Below are positions 13,381-25,139 of a stretch of DNA of 64,000 bases, one piece after another. Under the pieces are notes generated by a model. It was not told the DNA's origin. It worked only from the letters and a program-made list of their open reading frames with translations, and did not search any database. How positions within the stretch are numbered: the stretch's first letter is position 1; the number at the start of each line of letters is the position of its first letter. Source of the stretch: Poa pratensis (Eukaryota > Streptophyta > Magnoliopsida > Poales > Poaceae); contig CAMZMU010000012.1 in the NCBI GenBank assembly GCA_947311845.1, forward strand, positions 2,238,142-2,302,141. The letters run 5' to 3'. The position numbers and the translations under genes were made by a program.

Positions 13381-13410
13381 CTAGAAGATACCCCGCGCGT
13401 TGCTGCGGGA
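13381..13410 (-). mobile_element. Helitron 3' terminus (orphan end)
   Basis: Read on the minus strand, a GC-rich hairpin CCCGCAGCAACGCGCGGGG is followed by a short spacer and CTAG, with T as the next flanking base. This is the Helitron 3' signature (hairpin, then CTRR, inserted between A and T). The matching 5' end was not found, so the span of the element is unknown. Confidence 0.65.
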
Positions 13411-15585
13411 TTTGCTAATGAAAACCACAGTGGGTATGAAGAGCTTTTTAAGCCGTACAAAAAAAATAACATTGTAACAAACTTGTCAATGTAACCAATT
13501 TTTCAGTACTTCCGGCTTTGTTACCATGTATAAGCTGCAATACTGCAGCCTACATGCTAATGCTATATACGGCTGCAACAGGTAAAATCATAAACAAATA
13601 GCTCTACGTACAATTTGTTATCATAGTTCTTCATTGATCAATTAAATTACATTGCAAAAAAGTTACAAACATGATACATATTAGCACTATATGATCCACA
13701 CTATCAAAAGAGTAACTGGACAATAGACATGAGTAGTTATTATTATACAATGAAAAGGTACACAAACCACCAAATCACGTTGGGAAATTTGGAATAGTGA
13801 TATATGAAAGTTCAAATGAACTGATGAAAGACTTCCACTTATCTTCTTATAGTTCACGCAAACCTGACAGAAAAGGGCAGCGTCAAACAAACATAATTTG
13901 TACATAAGCTCAAACCAGCTGATAAATGGTCCTTCTCCATATTATTAATGTAGCTGGATCACATGGTAGAAGTTCACTCACCACATTGTCCATTCAGATA
14001 ACTGAAGCCTTAAGAAAGATGTAAAGAATGGAGTAAAAGGACATCGAGAAAAAGAGAACAATTATTGCCTAAGCCTGGCTAAAGACTTTACTCCACAATA
14101 TTCTTGAACTGACCCAAGCCTGAACGGTGAAATAGAAGCAGCAATAACATCAAATTATAAGGAAACTTCTCACTCGAATATACCTAACTGAACCTTCTTA
14201 ACGCGATATAAAATTTATGTGAACTCAAACTGTAGTAAAAATACAGATATAAGGAGTCAGGTCTCGGGACTGAACAGAAATATACATGGATAATGTGTGC
14301 ATATAAGGAGCAAGGATATTATAATCGACAATGGATGTAAAAAACCATATATAGGTTCGGAATTTTTTTTGTTACATGTGAAAGAAGGAGATTAAGCATA
14401 CTCGCTGAAACATAATGGTGTTTGTTGCCCATGTAAGACTATGTCAATAATCGTGGTTGCTGTGAACATAAGCAGCCGAGAGGAAACTTGTGAATCTTGA
14501 GGGCACACTCATTCCTTGTGAAGATGGTAAGGAAGACCATCTCTGTTAATTGCCTATGCCATCAGAAGCTGCAGCATGAAAAGTTAACTGAACCAAACGT
14601 ACTTTATTCAATTTATAATCAGCTGGTCCCAGATTTCACACGAAAACTATAACCTCAAATCATTTATTTGCGGACATTTTATTTTCGCCAATCTGTTTGA
14701 GCATATCTCAGGTTGTGTTCAGTAAAAAAAAAATCTAAAGGCAAGGCTTTTGACCAAAACTGAATTCAGATGTAGATGAAATAAACTACAATTTAAATGA
14801 CCAATGAATGGCAAACGGGAGCACATTATAGGATGAGTTTAATCAAGCAAAAGAAGAAAAATGCAGAGATGTCCGTTCAATGCAGCTAAAGTACAAAGAT
14901 GGGAGGTGCGTACCAATAGGAACAGTGGAATTAGCTTTACGGACTTGGGTAAGCAGGGACCAGCTAGGAAGAACCACGTTGACTGATTTCGCGTCCAACT
15001 CGCGAGAATCAACGACCAGCTAGAATGACCACGACGACTGCTTCAGCGCCCAACTCGCCAGAACCTAAGAATGAGGAAATCCAAAAGTGTTGGCAACATG
15101 TGACAGGGAAAACGCAGAAGACCGGATGGAGGTCAATGCGTAGATGCAAACTGGTGAGGCGCGGGACAAATTTTATAGGGGGGAAATTCAGCCTGAACCT
15201 CTCGTATGCCTGCGTCAATTTGTTGTCCAGGAGTTTCTCGCGGGACTCGCGGGGAAGAGGAAGAGAGAACGCCGGTAGTGGACATTGATTGAGAGGAGGA
15301 GCGCACGGCCGGTCGATATGGATTCTGTGAGGTCGAAAAGAGCGTCCGTTCGGTGAAAAAGATGAACACAATTGGGCTGCTTGGACTGGGCCAGAAGAGT
15401 ATATGGGCTGGCTGTTTACATATCGCACAGACCGTAGGACAAAAAAGAGTTAATGTGGGAAAAGAAGGAGAGAAAAGAAACGAAAATAAAAAGAACACCG
15501 GGAAATTGCTGATGTGTCACTTTGATGAGGTGGATAGGCTGCATGTTAAGAGAAATAGTTAGTGGGGATGACCTATTTAGTTATA
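13411..15585. other. Probable Helitron interior without recognisable genes
   Basis: AT-rich to about 14950, then a more complex segment (15000-15500) with overlapping open frames on both strands but no known domain. It may be captured host sequence within the Helitron ending at 13381. No supported gene. Confidence 0.35.
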
Positions 15586-15620
15586 CTAGGTGAATGCCCG
15601 TGCGTTGCTACGGGTACTGG
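15586..15620 (-). mobile_element. Helitron 3' terminus (orphan end)
   Basis: On the minus strand a hairpin CCCGTAGCAACGCACGGG is followed by CATTCAC and CTAG, then T. This is the common grass Helitron 3' end. Two further Helitrons are inserted close by, and I could not assign its 5' end. Confidence 0.7.
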
Positions 15621-15941
15621 ATTTTTTTTGTCGTCGAATATTTACTTGTAAAAATAGGTTGACCATAAATATGCACTTATATATTAAATATAAACACATA
15701 GCATCCAGAAACATTAAATATTCAACTCCCATAATTCGGTGCACATGTGTGTTGATAAGGAAGGATACATGTATGTACGTAGGAGTACCAAAGTATGTCA
15801 ATAAATTTTGTAGAATCTCTCTCTCTTGTATGCAGAGTCAGAAACTTGTATAGTATAATTGTGTTACCCATGCAAATTGAGCATTTCTCCAACAAAACAG
15901 CAAAATCCTTAACTAAGTTGTGTCTACTACTATTATTTAAA

Positions 15942-16540
15942 CTAGAACGACACCCCGCGCGTTGCAGCGGGTCTCTCTTAAAAAATTTAATAAAACGGCT
16001 AAAAATTTTAGACATCGAATGTATGTGTGGTTTATAATTTAAAGATTGTTATGATTTAGTGGTGTATCTGATTGCTATAGATAAGATTATATTAATGGTT
16101 AGAAGAAATGGATATTGTTGATGGCTTGCATGAAGATGACATGCACATTCCCGCATAATATTTCTAGAATCCTTTTGAGTGAATACATATAAAAGAGCCC
16201 ATAATTTTGTATAATAGTTGTATGAGTTTCATCATTAAAAATAACTGGCAAAAAGTTCACGGGCGAAACTAATTCCGGTGCACATGATTTACTTGTGTAA
16301 CTACATAGCGAGACGGTGTAATCTTATCATTCGAATATAAAAATAATGATGTGGAAAATTTGATGGGCTAAAAAAGATGATGTGGATGCTTGCATGTGGA
16401 GAGAGAAAATAATTAATTAGTGTTAGTTAGGTGACATGGACAATTGATTGGCTAAAAGAGCAATTGATGTGGATAGCTTGCATGTAGAGATAGAAAATAA
16501 TAACTACACTTAGTGGGTTTTGTTTTATAAGAAGTATAGA
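15942..16540 (-). mobile_element. Complete short Helitron (599 bp)
   Basis: The minus-strand 5' end is TCTATACTTCTTATAAAAC at 16540, preceded by A. The 3' end is a hairpin CCCGCTGCAACGCGCGGGG, a spacer and CTAG at 15942, followed by T. Both termini and the A/T insertion rule are satisfied. It is non-autonomous and AT-rich, without coding sequence. Confidence 0.75.
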
Positions 16541-17915
16541 TAGGATGCGGTGGCTTGAAACTCCTACTAGGTAAATTTGGTGCGGCGGCACCGCCGCACC
16601 CGTGTGGTAAAAATGCGAATTTGAAAATATCGTCATCTAAAAATTATGGATATTTTGAGAACTGTTGAAATGCGAAGAGTTAGCATTTTTTGAAGTTTTG
16701 GAATATTCATATTTGAGGTGTGATTGTATGCCGTAAGTAGTTATCAATTTTTTTTGTGTGTGGTGATATTGTTGGTATATGTTTACAGTTTATTTAAATT
16801 TATTCTCATATTCGGGATGAGTTTAGTTCTAGTTGAACATTTGTTAATTTGAGTTGCATAGTTGGAATGAGTTTAGTTATAGTATTTGTAAATCTTAACT
16901 TTTTCGTGTTGGCACAATATGGTTGTGTTTTGTTTAAAATATTTAATTCGTCTCAATGGTAGGGTATGTTGCATTATTTGAGCATTTTTTGAATTCAATT
17001 AAAATTCAGAGCATAATTAGAGGAAAATGAATTTGCATTTTGTGCAAATATGTATTTGTTACGTAGTTAGAGAGAGTTAAGTTATTGTCTGTAAATATTA
17101 ACGTATTCAAATCGATGTAGTATATTTTGTATTTTTTATTAGATGTTTAATTTAACTCAATAATTAGAGGGAAATACATTGTATGAAGTGATATTGTCTT
17201 TAAATATTAACCTATTCGAATAGCTATAATATGTTTTGTATATTTTTTTTTAGAAGTGTTCAAATTTGGAAATTATTGACATGCAAAGACAGCTTACGTT
17301 CGAAATTTGTTTGGGTTTCGGAAAATGTTCAAATTAGGAAGTTTTCCAGATTGCCATTGGTGGATATTTTTTTGTGAATATATTTTTTTTTCCTGTTACA
17401 TAATATATTTTGTGAATAGAAATGGTAACATTAGAGAGAGTCAAATTCAATATGAGCATTCATTGAATTGAAGTCAATATATTTTTGCGAACAGAAATCG
17501 TGAATATGTTGTATTAGCGGCGACACGCCGCACCCGTTGTAATTCGGAATGTTTAAATCCGTCAGAATTTTTCATCTACATTATGACCAAATACTTAGTG
17601 AATTAAAATGTTCAAATATGATTATATTTTGACACAAATTTTTAATTTAACACCATAGTTGGAGAATGTATGATATGAACATTTCTTAATTCTAACTCCA
17701 TAGTTAGATAAAGTGATTGTATATGAATATTCACCAAAATGGAATGTTCAAATATGTTTGAATTATGACATGAGTAGTTAGCATATATTTTTGTGAGCAT
17801 GTTGATGTATTTTAGAGTATCTCCAAATTTGATATCCAAATTTTTGTGAACATGTTGATATGTGCTTAGCAAACTAAAATGCTTAAACATGTATCTATTT
17901 TCCCAGTAATATTTA

Positions 17916-18075
17916 ATTGAAGTCCGTAATGAGTGGGAACGCACATTTAATGAATTGATTTCCATATTGTGCGCAGATGTCATTCTTAAAATGAAATTGA
18001 AGTCCGTAATGAGTGGGAACGCACATTTAATGAATTGATTTCCATATTGTGCGCAGATGTCATTCTTAAAATGAA
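17916..18075. repeat. Perfect 80-bp tandem duplication
   Basis: Two adjacent identical copies, period exactly 80 bp (the second starts at about 17996), inside the AT-rich Helitron interior. Lack of divergence points to a recent duplication or an assembly event. Confidence 0.9.
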
Positions 18076-19224
18076 CATAAAGTACGTAAGGTTTTGATTC
18101 AAACATATGGTCATGCTTGCAATTTAGACATATGAAGAAATTGGAATGAATTTTAAGTGGACCCAATATAGCATTTCAAATTACATTCGTATTTAAAATA
18201 ATATAAGTGAATTGTTGTTTTAATTTTAGAGTAATTTTGTCTGAAACATATGGTCATGTTTGCAATGTAGGCATTTGAAGAAATTCGAATGGATCTGAAA
18301 TGGATCTAAGATAGCATTTCAAATAACCGTCATATTTAAAATAATAAGCGAATTGTAGTTTCAATTTTAGAGTAATTTAATTTTAACGTTCGGATGCGAA
18401 GAGAGTTTGTGCTTGAAAATTGTTTAGATTGCGAAATTTTGTCGAGTTGGAAAGTTTTTTAGATTTTAATTATTTTAACGTTAATAAAATGGTTAGAATT
18501 GAAAGGCAACTGAATTTTTGAATTTAGATTTCAAAAATTCGTCGAATTGATGTGGTTTTTTAAATTTTAATGTATGGAAAGTTTTCCATCTTCTGGTTTT
18601 TTTTAAAAAACTGCCAAGTGGGATCCGCTGTCATGTTTTTTTTTGTCATATTTGTAAAAACCGCAGTGTGAAGAATTCAAATTTGAAGATGCCTACATTC
18701 AAAAGTTGTTCGAATTGAGATCTATCGAAATTCAAAGGAAGGTGATATTCGTAAGTTTTTTTCAAAATCTGTGAATTGGTAAATTTGGGAGGATATCCAC
18801 ATTTTTTTGAATTGTTTGCATATCTAGTAAATGTCCAGATTTTGCAGGCATGTTCATATATTTGACTGGAATTTAGGAAATGTTTACACGTTGTCTAATC
18901 TAAAAAATTGGTTTAAATTTCAGTGTGAACACGGTGGTCTGGAAAGTTAAGGTTTGGAAATGTATGCATAAAAATTTGCTAAGTTTTGAATATATTGAAA
19001 TTCGAGGAAATTTTACACTTAAAATTTATTTAATTTTCAGAGTTGTTCAAATTGGGAAGGCATGCATATTCGGATTTGGTAAATGCTTATTCAAATTTTG
19101 GGTTTGTATTTGAGAAGTAATAAAAGTTTTTTTTTTGCAAAAGAAAAGTGAAACAGAAAAAACAGGAAAAAAAAGGAAAAAGAACAGAGGGAAAAAGAAA
19201 AAAGAAAAAAAGAACAGAGGGAAA

Positions 19225-19720
19225 AAAAGAGGGCCGAGCCCAGCATGCAGCCCAGCTGTACAGCCCAGCGAGCCCAGGCCCGCTATGACGTTAGGCTGAC
19301 GACAGCGGCGGCCGGGCTCTGCCGCGGCGGCGGCGAGCTCGCCGGCAGCGCGCCCGTGCGAGGTAGGACGCGGGAGTGGGCGCGTCCGATGCGCCTCGAC
19401 GCGGGATGCCAGAAAGTGGCGGCGCGGCCACGATTTGGTCGCCGGACCATCGCCGGCGACGCGCGGACACGGCGGAGGAAGCAGCGGACCACGGCGTCGA
19501 TTCCGGCGACGGTGCGGCCTCCCGGCAAGCGTCTCTTGGCGAGGAAGGATAAGCGACGACGGCGGAGTCCGTGGTGTGCTTGGAATCAAGGGGGAAGGAC
19601 CGGAGCGGCCGCATCGACCGCGGCGGCCGGCGGCGAACTCCGGATCGAGCGAGGAGAGAGAAGGAGAAGGGGGTTCTGCGGGTTGTTTTCCATCAAGGCC
19701 CTCGGATTTCTCTGAATTTT
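19225..19720. other. GC-rich block inside the Helitron, possible captured gene fragment
   Basis: This block is strongly GC-rich against an AT-rich surround and open in several frames on both strands. No domain was recognised. GC-rich cores of this kind in grass Helitrons are often captured exons, but nothing here proves it. Confidence 0.35.
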
Positions 19721-20009
19721 CATTTAGGTCCATCTGTTCGATAAGCTGAGGATTGCGACGCAATTTTGTAGGCTTGTGTGTTGCTTTTTGTAAAAATACC
19801 ACGCTGAACGTCTGCTAGCCGTCTGATTGGAGATCGACGGCGCGGACTGCAGGACGCACTGTAGAAGTGCAATACTGTAGCTAGCGCGCTGGGGGCGACG
19901 TGGCCGCCTCCTGGCCGTCGGATCGATCGATCGGAGGGCAGAGAAAAGAGGGTGACGTGGAGGCTGTGAGGGCGGGGGCTGAGTTGCTCAGCTTTGATAT
20001 ATTGATAGA

Positions 20010-20526
20010 TTTGGGATGAATATTCCGAGATTAATCTACAGTTGAAATCAATGGCAGATCCAGGATTGAAGTAAGCACCGAGCCAAATTTTGGGCTAAGT
20101 TTTTTGCCATAAAAACCCTTTCATAACATCTAAGATTTGATACGATTGCAAAGATGAACACTTGGTTTCAAATCCATTACTAACGATGCAAATAGGTACA
20201 CAAGAGGTGGCTTAAGCCTAAAAATAGACATAATCGACGAAAATTGATAGAAACATTTGTTAAATCAACAATTCAGTTCACAAGAGGAAAATTGACGGAA
20301 ATCTATTCAATTTAGAAAATTACCGAACCAATGGGAGCAGCAGCCCCGTTCAATCGAGTGCTAGGATCCGAGCAACCAGTCCCTGCTACCGCTGCTGCCA
20401 ACAAAGAGGGCCAGGGAGGCCGGGGCTCGGGCAGTAGGCAGCGGCGCGGCGAACAAGCAGCCTACAGCCAAGCAGGTACGCAGGGAGGCGGGGTGACGGG
20501 AGCCAGGGAGGCCGGGGTGACGGGGG
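20010..20526. other. Unassigned inter-element DNA
   Basis: AT-rich, then GC-rich from about 20330. The plus-strand open frame at 20331-20642 is low-complexity Gly/Arg/Ala coding and overlaps a repeat found again at 24.7 kb, so I do not call it a gene. Confidence 0.4.
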
Positions 20527-20703
20527 GCTCAGGCACTCGGCGGCTCGCCGCTTGCATGCCTACCAACGTGGGCGTGCGGCGGTGCTACCGCGGCGGAAGC
20601 GAGCGAGGCACGGGAGAGACCGAGCGAGGGGATGCGACCTAGACCTGGTAACCTGCTTGAGAGAGGAGTCTGGCGAGGCTACTAGCGAAAGTTTGTTGAA
20701 ATA
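20527..20703 (+). repeat. Dispersed repeat, copy 1
   Basis: About 175 bp that recurs in the same orientation at 24691-24870. Both copies share GAGCGAGGGGATGCGACCTA-like text, CTGGCGAGGC and a terminal AAAGTTTGTT. The family is unknown; it may be the flank of an older element into which the Harbinger and LINE-related DNA was placed. Confidence 0.7.
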
Positions 20704-20868
20704 TTTTTTGTTTCAAAAACTCTAAGTGTTTACTTTTCAGGTTTAAATTAATAAAACATCATAGTTCATACTTCGTAGCATAGGTAACAGGCCCACGGCC
20801 ACATAGTGGGGTTACCAGTTTACCATCCAGACAACTCACAGTGATCGAGCTGAAAAGATTACACCTTA

Positions 20869-22605
20869 GGATGACTCCAACGGGGCGACACAAACGGACG
20901 CGCGTTTGGTCCGCGTTTGGTCCGTTTAGGTCGGCAAACGGACGCGCGTCCAGCCCAGATCCGCCACTTTCTGGCCACTGCACCCAACGGGTCGACGCAT
21001 TGAGTCCGCCGCGGCCAGGGTTTTGAGGGTTTTGGATCATTTTCGCAATTTTGATCACATTTTATCATCTAAACAACCAAATAAAACATATATTGACACA
21101 GTAAATCAACCATAGCATATTGTACCAAAAGAATATTGCCATGTCGGCATACAACACCAAAATCACACCAAATTTCGGGCCTCCTTGGCCATGTTTTTTC
21201 GGCCATCTAGGCCATTGTCCAACGCCGGCATGCAACATTTCTAAAACGACCGAGAAGTGATCACTCTCGGTCCATGTAGTACCTTTGCTTCTTGAGTTAC
21301 TAGGCCTTCTTCGTAGGAGTGAAGACCGAGAGATCCATGTCCATGATCCTGGCCTCCTCTTGGCGTAGGGCGAGCTCAAGGTCCTTCCCGTTCACATCGG
21401 CCTCCCTTGCTCTTGCCTCGGCCTCCTTGGCCCTAGCCTCGGCCTCCTTGCCTCTTGCCTCGGCCTCCCTTGCTCGTGTCTGCGCATTTGTCTCCTCGAT
21501 ATCGAGCTTCTTCTTCTACAATTCGAATTAGAGCTTGGCAGCCGCCTCTCTCTCTTGGCGGTCCCTCTCTTTCCTCTCCTCTTTCTTATCACATGTCTTG
21601 TCCTTCTGGGATAGGAACCCGTTCAATGTCCCTGATCATGGGCATACGTATTGTTGTCCCTAATCATGTCCTGGAGGACGTCCTCCCCTCCCGGCTCCTC
21701 GTAGTACCTTGCGTCCCCCGGCGTGGGCATTTCGCCGAACAGGTTGTGGCCGTGGACGACGACATGAGGGGCAGCTGCACGCGCGGCCGCAGTCTGCGGT
21801 GCCGGTGAGTGTCCGGCCAAGGGTGTAGCGGGCGCGTTGAGATCAAGGGTAGGTACCTCGAGGGTGGCGGCGGGGCGGATTCCCCTACCTCAGGTGAAAC
21901 CCGCGGCGGAATGGTTCCCGGCAGGTACCCGTACGCAGGCGAGGGTGCCGTCGCGGAAGTTCTCGACCGTGGCGGTCGGGCCGCCGAGCCATTGGAGCTA
22001 GCCGCCGCAGTCGCGGACGCGGCCGCTCCCGCGGGCGGTACCATTCCAATCAGGAGGAGGGCAGCGGTCGCGGCCCTGGACACGAGGTCAGATTCGTCGT
22101 CCTGATCCTTCTGCTCAGCGACGGCCTTCTTGGCGGCGGCGACCCTGTTCTCCTTCAACCTCCTCCTCTGAGCGCCACTCTTCTAGGTCTCTATGGCCCT
22201 CTGCTCCGCCGTGAGCTCCTTCTTTGGCTTCTTTGGAGCTTCGGGCGCGAAATCGAGTTCGCCCTCCTTCTCGGCGGCCAGCAAAGCAGCGGAGTTGGCG
22301 GCGGCGGCTGGGTCGGCCATGGTTAGGGCAGGAGCTCGAGTGGGGTTTCGGGAGAGCGAAGGTGTGTGTCTGGATTTTGCCTCTGATGGGCGGGCCAGGG
22401 GCGGACTAGAGGAGGACACAATTGCGCTCCGCGCGCGTCCGTGACCGACGCAAACCTGGCCCAAATTTGGGCCACGAATGGGTCGCGGCGGACAGGAGAA
22501 CGGACGCGCGGTCTGTTTGCGTCGTCGCGTTGGGCCGTGTTTTTGGCTCCCGCGGACAGGGACGAACGCGTGCGGACTCGATGCGTCGGCCCGTTGGAGT
22601 CATCC
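20869..22605 (-). mobile_element. PIF/Harbinger-type transposon (1737 bp), ORF2-like remnant
   Basis: Terminal inverted repeat GGATGACTCCAACGGG, with CCGTTGGAGTCATCC at the other end, and a TTA duplication at 20866-20868 and 22606-22608. These are PIF/Harbinger hallmarks. The minus strand reads through a degenerate protein starting MADPAAAANSAALL (22319), continuing through lysine/arginine-rich helical sequence and ending MDMDLSVFTPTKKA near 21305. That resembles the Myb/NAM-C-terminal-like second protein of grass Harbinger elements, with stops and frame changes. No DDE transposase is present, so it is non-autonomous. Confidence 0.8.
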
Positions 22606-22639
22606 TTACACTAAGGTTGTTCAAGCATGAAATAAAAAT

Positions 22640-24705
22640 AGCTCATAGGTAGATGGATAGAGGGTGGCACGATCGGCTCGACAGTGGATCTGTAGAGATG
22701 TCGAAGCTAGGACACGACCTTGTCGATGATGGGGTGTTCCTTAGGATTGGAGAGGGGTCTCCATTGCTGTATAAGAGGGCAATTTTGAAGAAACAGTCAG
22801 CAGGTTGTCGAGGAACCACACCTTCAATGGCAAGTTTGTAATGTAAATTCCAGAGCGCCCAGCAAGACGCTAAAAAAGCAGCCAGATAAACTTGCAATGT
22901 TTGTTGTTAAGAGAAAGCACAATCGACCAACACTGGTCAAAATTTCGAGGATTACACTGAACAACAAAATATTGGAGAAAACCATTCCACACAAAAAAGT
23001 CTAAAACGCAGGAGAAAAAAACATGGTTTGTGTCTTCCAAATGCCCACATAGGGCACAATTTCTGTCAGAAGGGCAATGACGTAACACAAACAGGCTAGC
23101 GGCCCCTCGCAAGTTGCCAGAGAAAGATTATAATTTTGAGAGTATTTTGACCGACCAGAAGAATTTAGGGATAGGTCTATGGTGCACATAAAGCATTTTA
23201 CGATATAACGAGGAGACTATGAACTTGCCCGAGGGTTCTAGGGCCCATGTGACCTTGTCACGGTTCGTGGAGGGGCTAAGTTCTTCAATTTCAGTTTGCA
23301 ACTGGTTCCACTGAACCAACTCCTCTTCTCCACTAGAGAGGGGAACGAGAATCGGAGTTTCTCCTCTGTGCTCGTCGGCGATTCGCGGGTTCCTTCGCCC
23401 TCCGTCGGCCGTGACGGCGACGGATGGGTGGGGGAACCCCGGATCTGTACTTAGAGTAGGTAGGGTTCCAGCCGGCGGAGGTGCCGTCGGAGTGGAGGTG
23501 TGTGGCGCTGGTCTTTCTCCTCTGCGTCGTCGTGCTTGGGTGCGGCGGTGTAGGACCGGCGTCTTTTGGTGCTCGGGGCTCCTCGGATCCGTCGAGCTTT
23601 CGTCCCCTGCGTGTGGCCGGCGAGGCGTCGTCGTCGGTTGCGAGCTTTGGGGTCCCTGTCCTCCGGCCCCGTCGTCGTCGTGCCGTCGCGTCCTCCTGCG
23701 GCGGTGAGGGGTGTGTGGGGTGGTGTGCTTTGGAGGAGAGGAGGTGCTGGTCTGCTGTCCTCAAGTCTCCGGCCGGCCGTGGTGGCGAGGGGAGAAGGGG
23801 GGCGGCGTACTGGTGCTCGGGTGCGGTAGATGCTGCTGGGTTGAGGGCTGTTTTGGAGAGAGATCTGGCCTCCTCGACGGGGGGTGGTGCGCCGCTGGGC
23901 CCAGGTCTGGTGCAGAGGATGCTCGGGTTTCGTCCCGGCCGATGTGCTCTATCAACTTGAAGATCCAGCTCCATGGAGCTGGTGGCGATTGCGGCTCGTC
24001 AACGCCTCTGGGCTAGGAGCTCTGTCTGCTCCGTGGTGCGACTGTGCGCTTGCTGCTTGCTTCTTCGATGGCGGCTTCATCGGAAGGCTGGTGGGAGCTC
24101 CGTTCGTGTGGTTGAAGATGAACTTCAAGGTCTTCTTCGTGTTTTCGTTTTCTTTGGGGGTTCGTCCTGTAAGAGTGGCGCAGCAGCGCTGTGTATCCGT
24201 ATCCTTTGTGTTTCTGTATGCTTGTATCTGTACCAGTATGTTCCTTATCGTTTGAATACAAGTATATTATGCTAAAAAAAACTCCTCTTCTCCAGAGATA
24301 CGGCGAAAGAAAAGGCTCCAACCCGTACATATATGGGCTTGAGACACTAGAGCATCAGGTCTTGTTGTAATCTCAAATAGTCTAGGGTATCAGATGGAAG
24401 AGGACTCTCCCATTTACACCAGTCTTGCCAGAAAAGAATTGTGGATCCATCCCATAGTAGGTATTTGGCCCCCCAGCTTAAAGCATTTTTAAACTTTGTT
24501 AATGTTGTGCCAGAATTGCGAGCCTCCCAGAACATTCGCTGCAAAGACATTATGTGCATTTTGGTAATTTGCTCCGAGAAGCTTATTCCAGAGAGGGAGG
24601 GGCTCGTCCTCAGAGAAGAGTCGCCAAATCCACTGACTAAAAGAGCAATATATAAAGCTTTTGTGTTTGTAAATCCCAAGGCCGAGGGGGCTCAGGCGCT
24701 CGCCG
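22640..24705 (-). mobile_element. LINE fragment, RT C-terminal region with zf-RVT domain (interrupted)
   Basis: On the minus strand from 24705 the text GLGIYKHKSF ... WKLLGANYQN-type ... GSQFWHNINKVKNALSWGAK ... STILFWQDWC is typical of the region after the reverse transcriptase in plant LINEs. After the 23333-24279 insert it continues with the zinc-binding zf-RVT domain (CALCGHLEDTNHVFFSC, about 23000-23070) and then a C-terminal tail. In-frame stops make it non-functional. The 5' portion (endonuclease, most of the RT) is absent. Confidence 0.85.
23318..24294 (+). mobile_element. Poly-A retroposon inserted in the LINE, 15-bp target duplication
   Basis: A 947-bp insert (23333-24279) is flanked by AACTCCTCTTCTCCA at 23318-23332 and 24280-24294 and ends in an A run, so it is a plus-strand target-primed insertion. 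The GC-rich body is open in all frames without a recognisable protein. The 3' part reads like the tail of a transcript. It splits an older LINE, which dates it as younger. It may be the same class as the insert at 252-927. Confidence 0.85.
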
Positions 24706-24870
24706 GCTAGCCGACCTGCAGGCCTACGGGTGTGGGCATGTGGCGGTGCTACCACAACAGGAGCGGGCGAGGTACATGACCAACCGAGCGAGGGGATGCG
24801 ACCTAGACTAGACGACATGCTTGCGAAAGGAGGCTGGCGAGGCAACGAGTAAAAGTTTGTTCAAATACAA
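24691..24870 (+). repeat. Dispersed repeat, copy 2
   Basis: The second copy of the ~175-bp repeat at 20527-20703, same orientation, about 4.16 kb apart and moderately diverged. It abuts the LINE fragment on its left and a miniature LTR element on its right. Confidence 0.7.
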
Positions 24871-25139
24871 ATATATTGCTTAGCCCTTTATATCATTTCG
24901 AAATTTTGAGATAGTTGGTTAGTGCATCAATTTAATATGATATCAGAGCCAAGAGGTTTCGAGTTTAAGACCCTCTCGCGCAGTATTAAAAAAGAAAAAA
25001 GATTATGCGACCTCCACCAAACCCATGCTAAGTATTAAAATAGCCTAAATGTGAGGGAGTGTATAAATATAAATATGTTGCCAAGCCCTTTCTATCTGTT
25101 TGAACTTTTCAGCTAGTTGGCTAGTACATCATTTCAATA
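24866..25139 (+). mobile_element. Miniature LTR retrotransposon (SMART/TRIM-like)
   Basis: Two ~73-bp diverged direct repeats (24866-24937 and about 25067-25139, sharing AGCCCTTT and AGTTGG(T/C)TAGT) flank about 125 bp. The interior begins with TATCAGAGCC (24941-24950), the usual tRNA-iMet primer-binding site, and ends with a purine tract GTGAGGGAGTG (25051-25061). This is the anatomy of very small grass LTR elements. It has no coding capacity. End points are approximate. Confidence 0.65.

Larger units (their letters stand above)
16567..20009 (-). mobile_element. Helitron of about 3.4 kb with possible captured segment
   Basis: The minus-strand 5' end is TCTATCAATATATCAAAGC at 20009, preceded by A. 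The nearest unpaired 3' end is at 16567: a perfect 10-bp-arm hairpin (GGTGCGGCGG ... CCGCCGCACC, 16579-16600) followed by eight bases and CTAG, then T. The interior is mostly AT-rich. A GC-rich block lies next to the 5' end. No helicase or Rep gene is present, so it is non-autonomous. Pairing of these two ends is inferred from position; 20009 could instead belong with the end at 15586. Confidence 0.55.

Noticed and set aside
19047..19802. Long minus-strand open frame of 251 codons
   Set aside because: It spans an A/T homopolymer region and the GC-rich Helitron block; the opposite strand is equally open and no domain is recognisable.
15586..20009. One 4.4-kb Helitron from the 15586 3' end to the 20009 5' end
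   Set aside because: A closer unpaired 3' end exists at 16567, so the shorter pairing is preferred; the longer one cannot be excluded.
20331..20642. Gly/Arg-rich plus-strand gene of 103 codons
   Set aside because: It overlaps a dispersed repeat found again at 24.7 kb with a different frame, and has low-complexity composition only.
23333..24279. Several open frames over 100 codons on both strands
   Set aside because: They overlap each other in a GC-rich retroposon with few stop codons by composition; none resembles a known protein.
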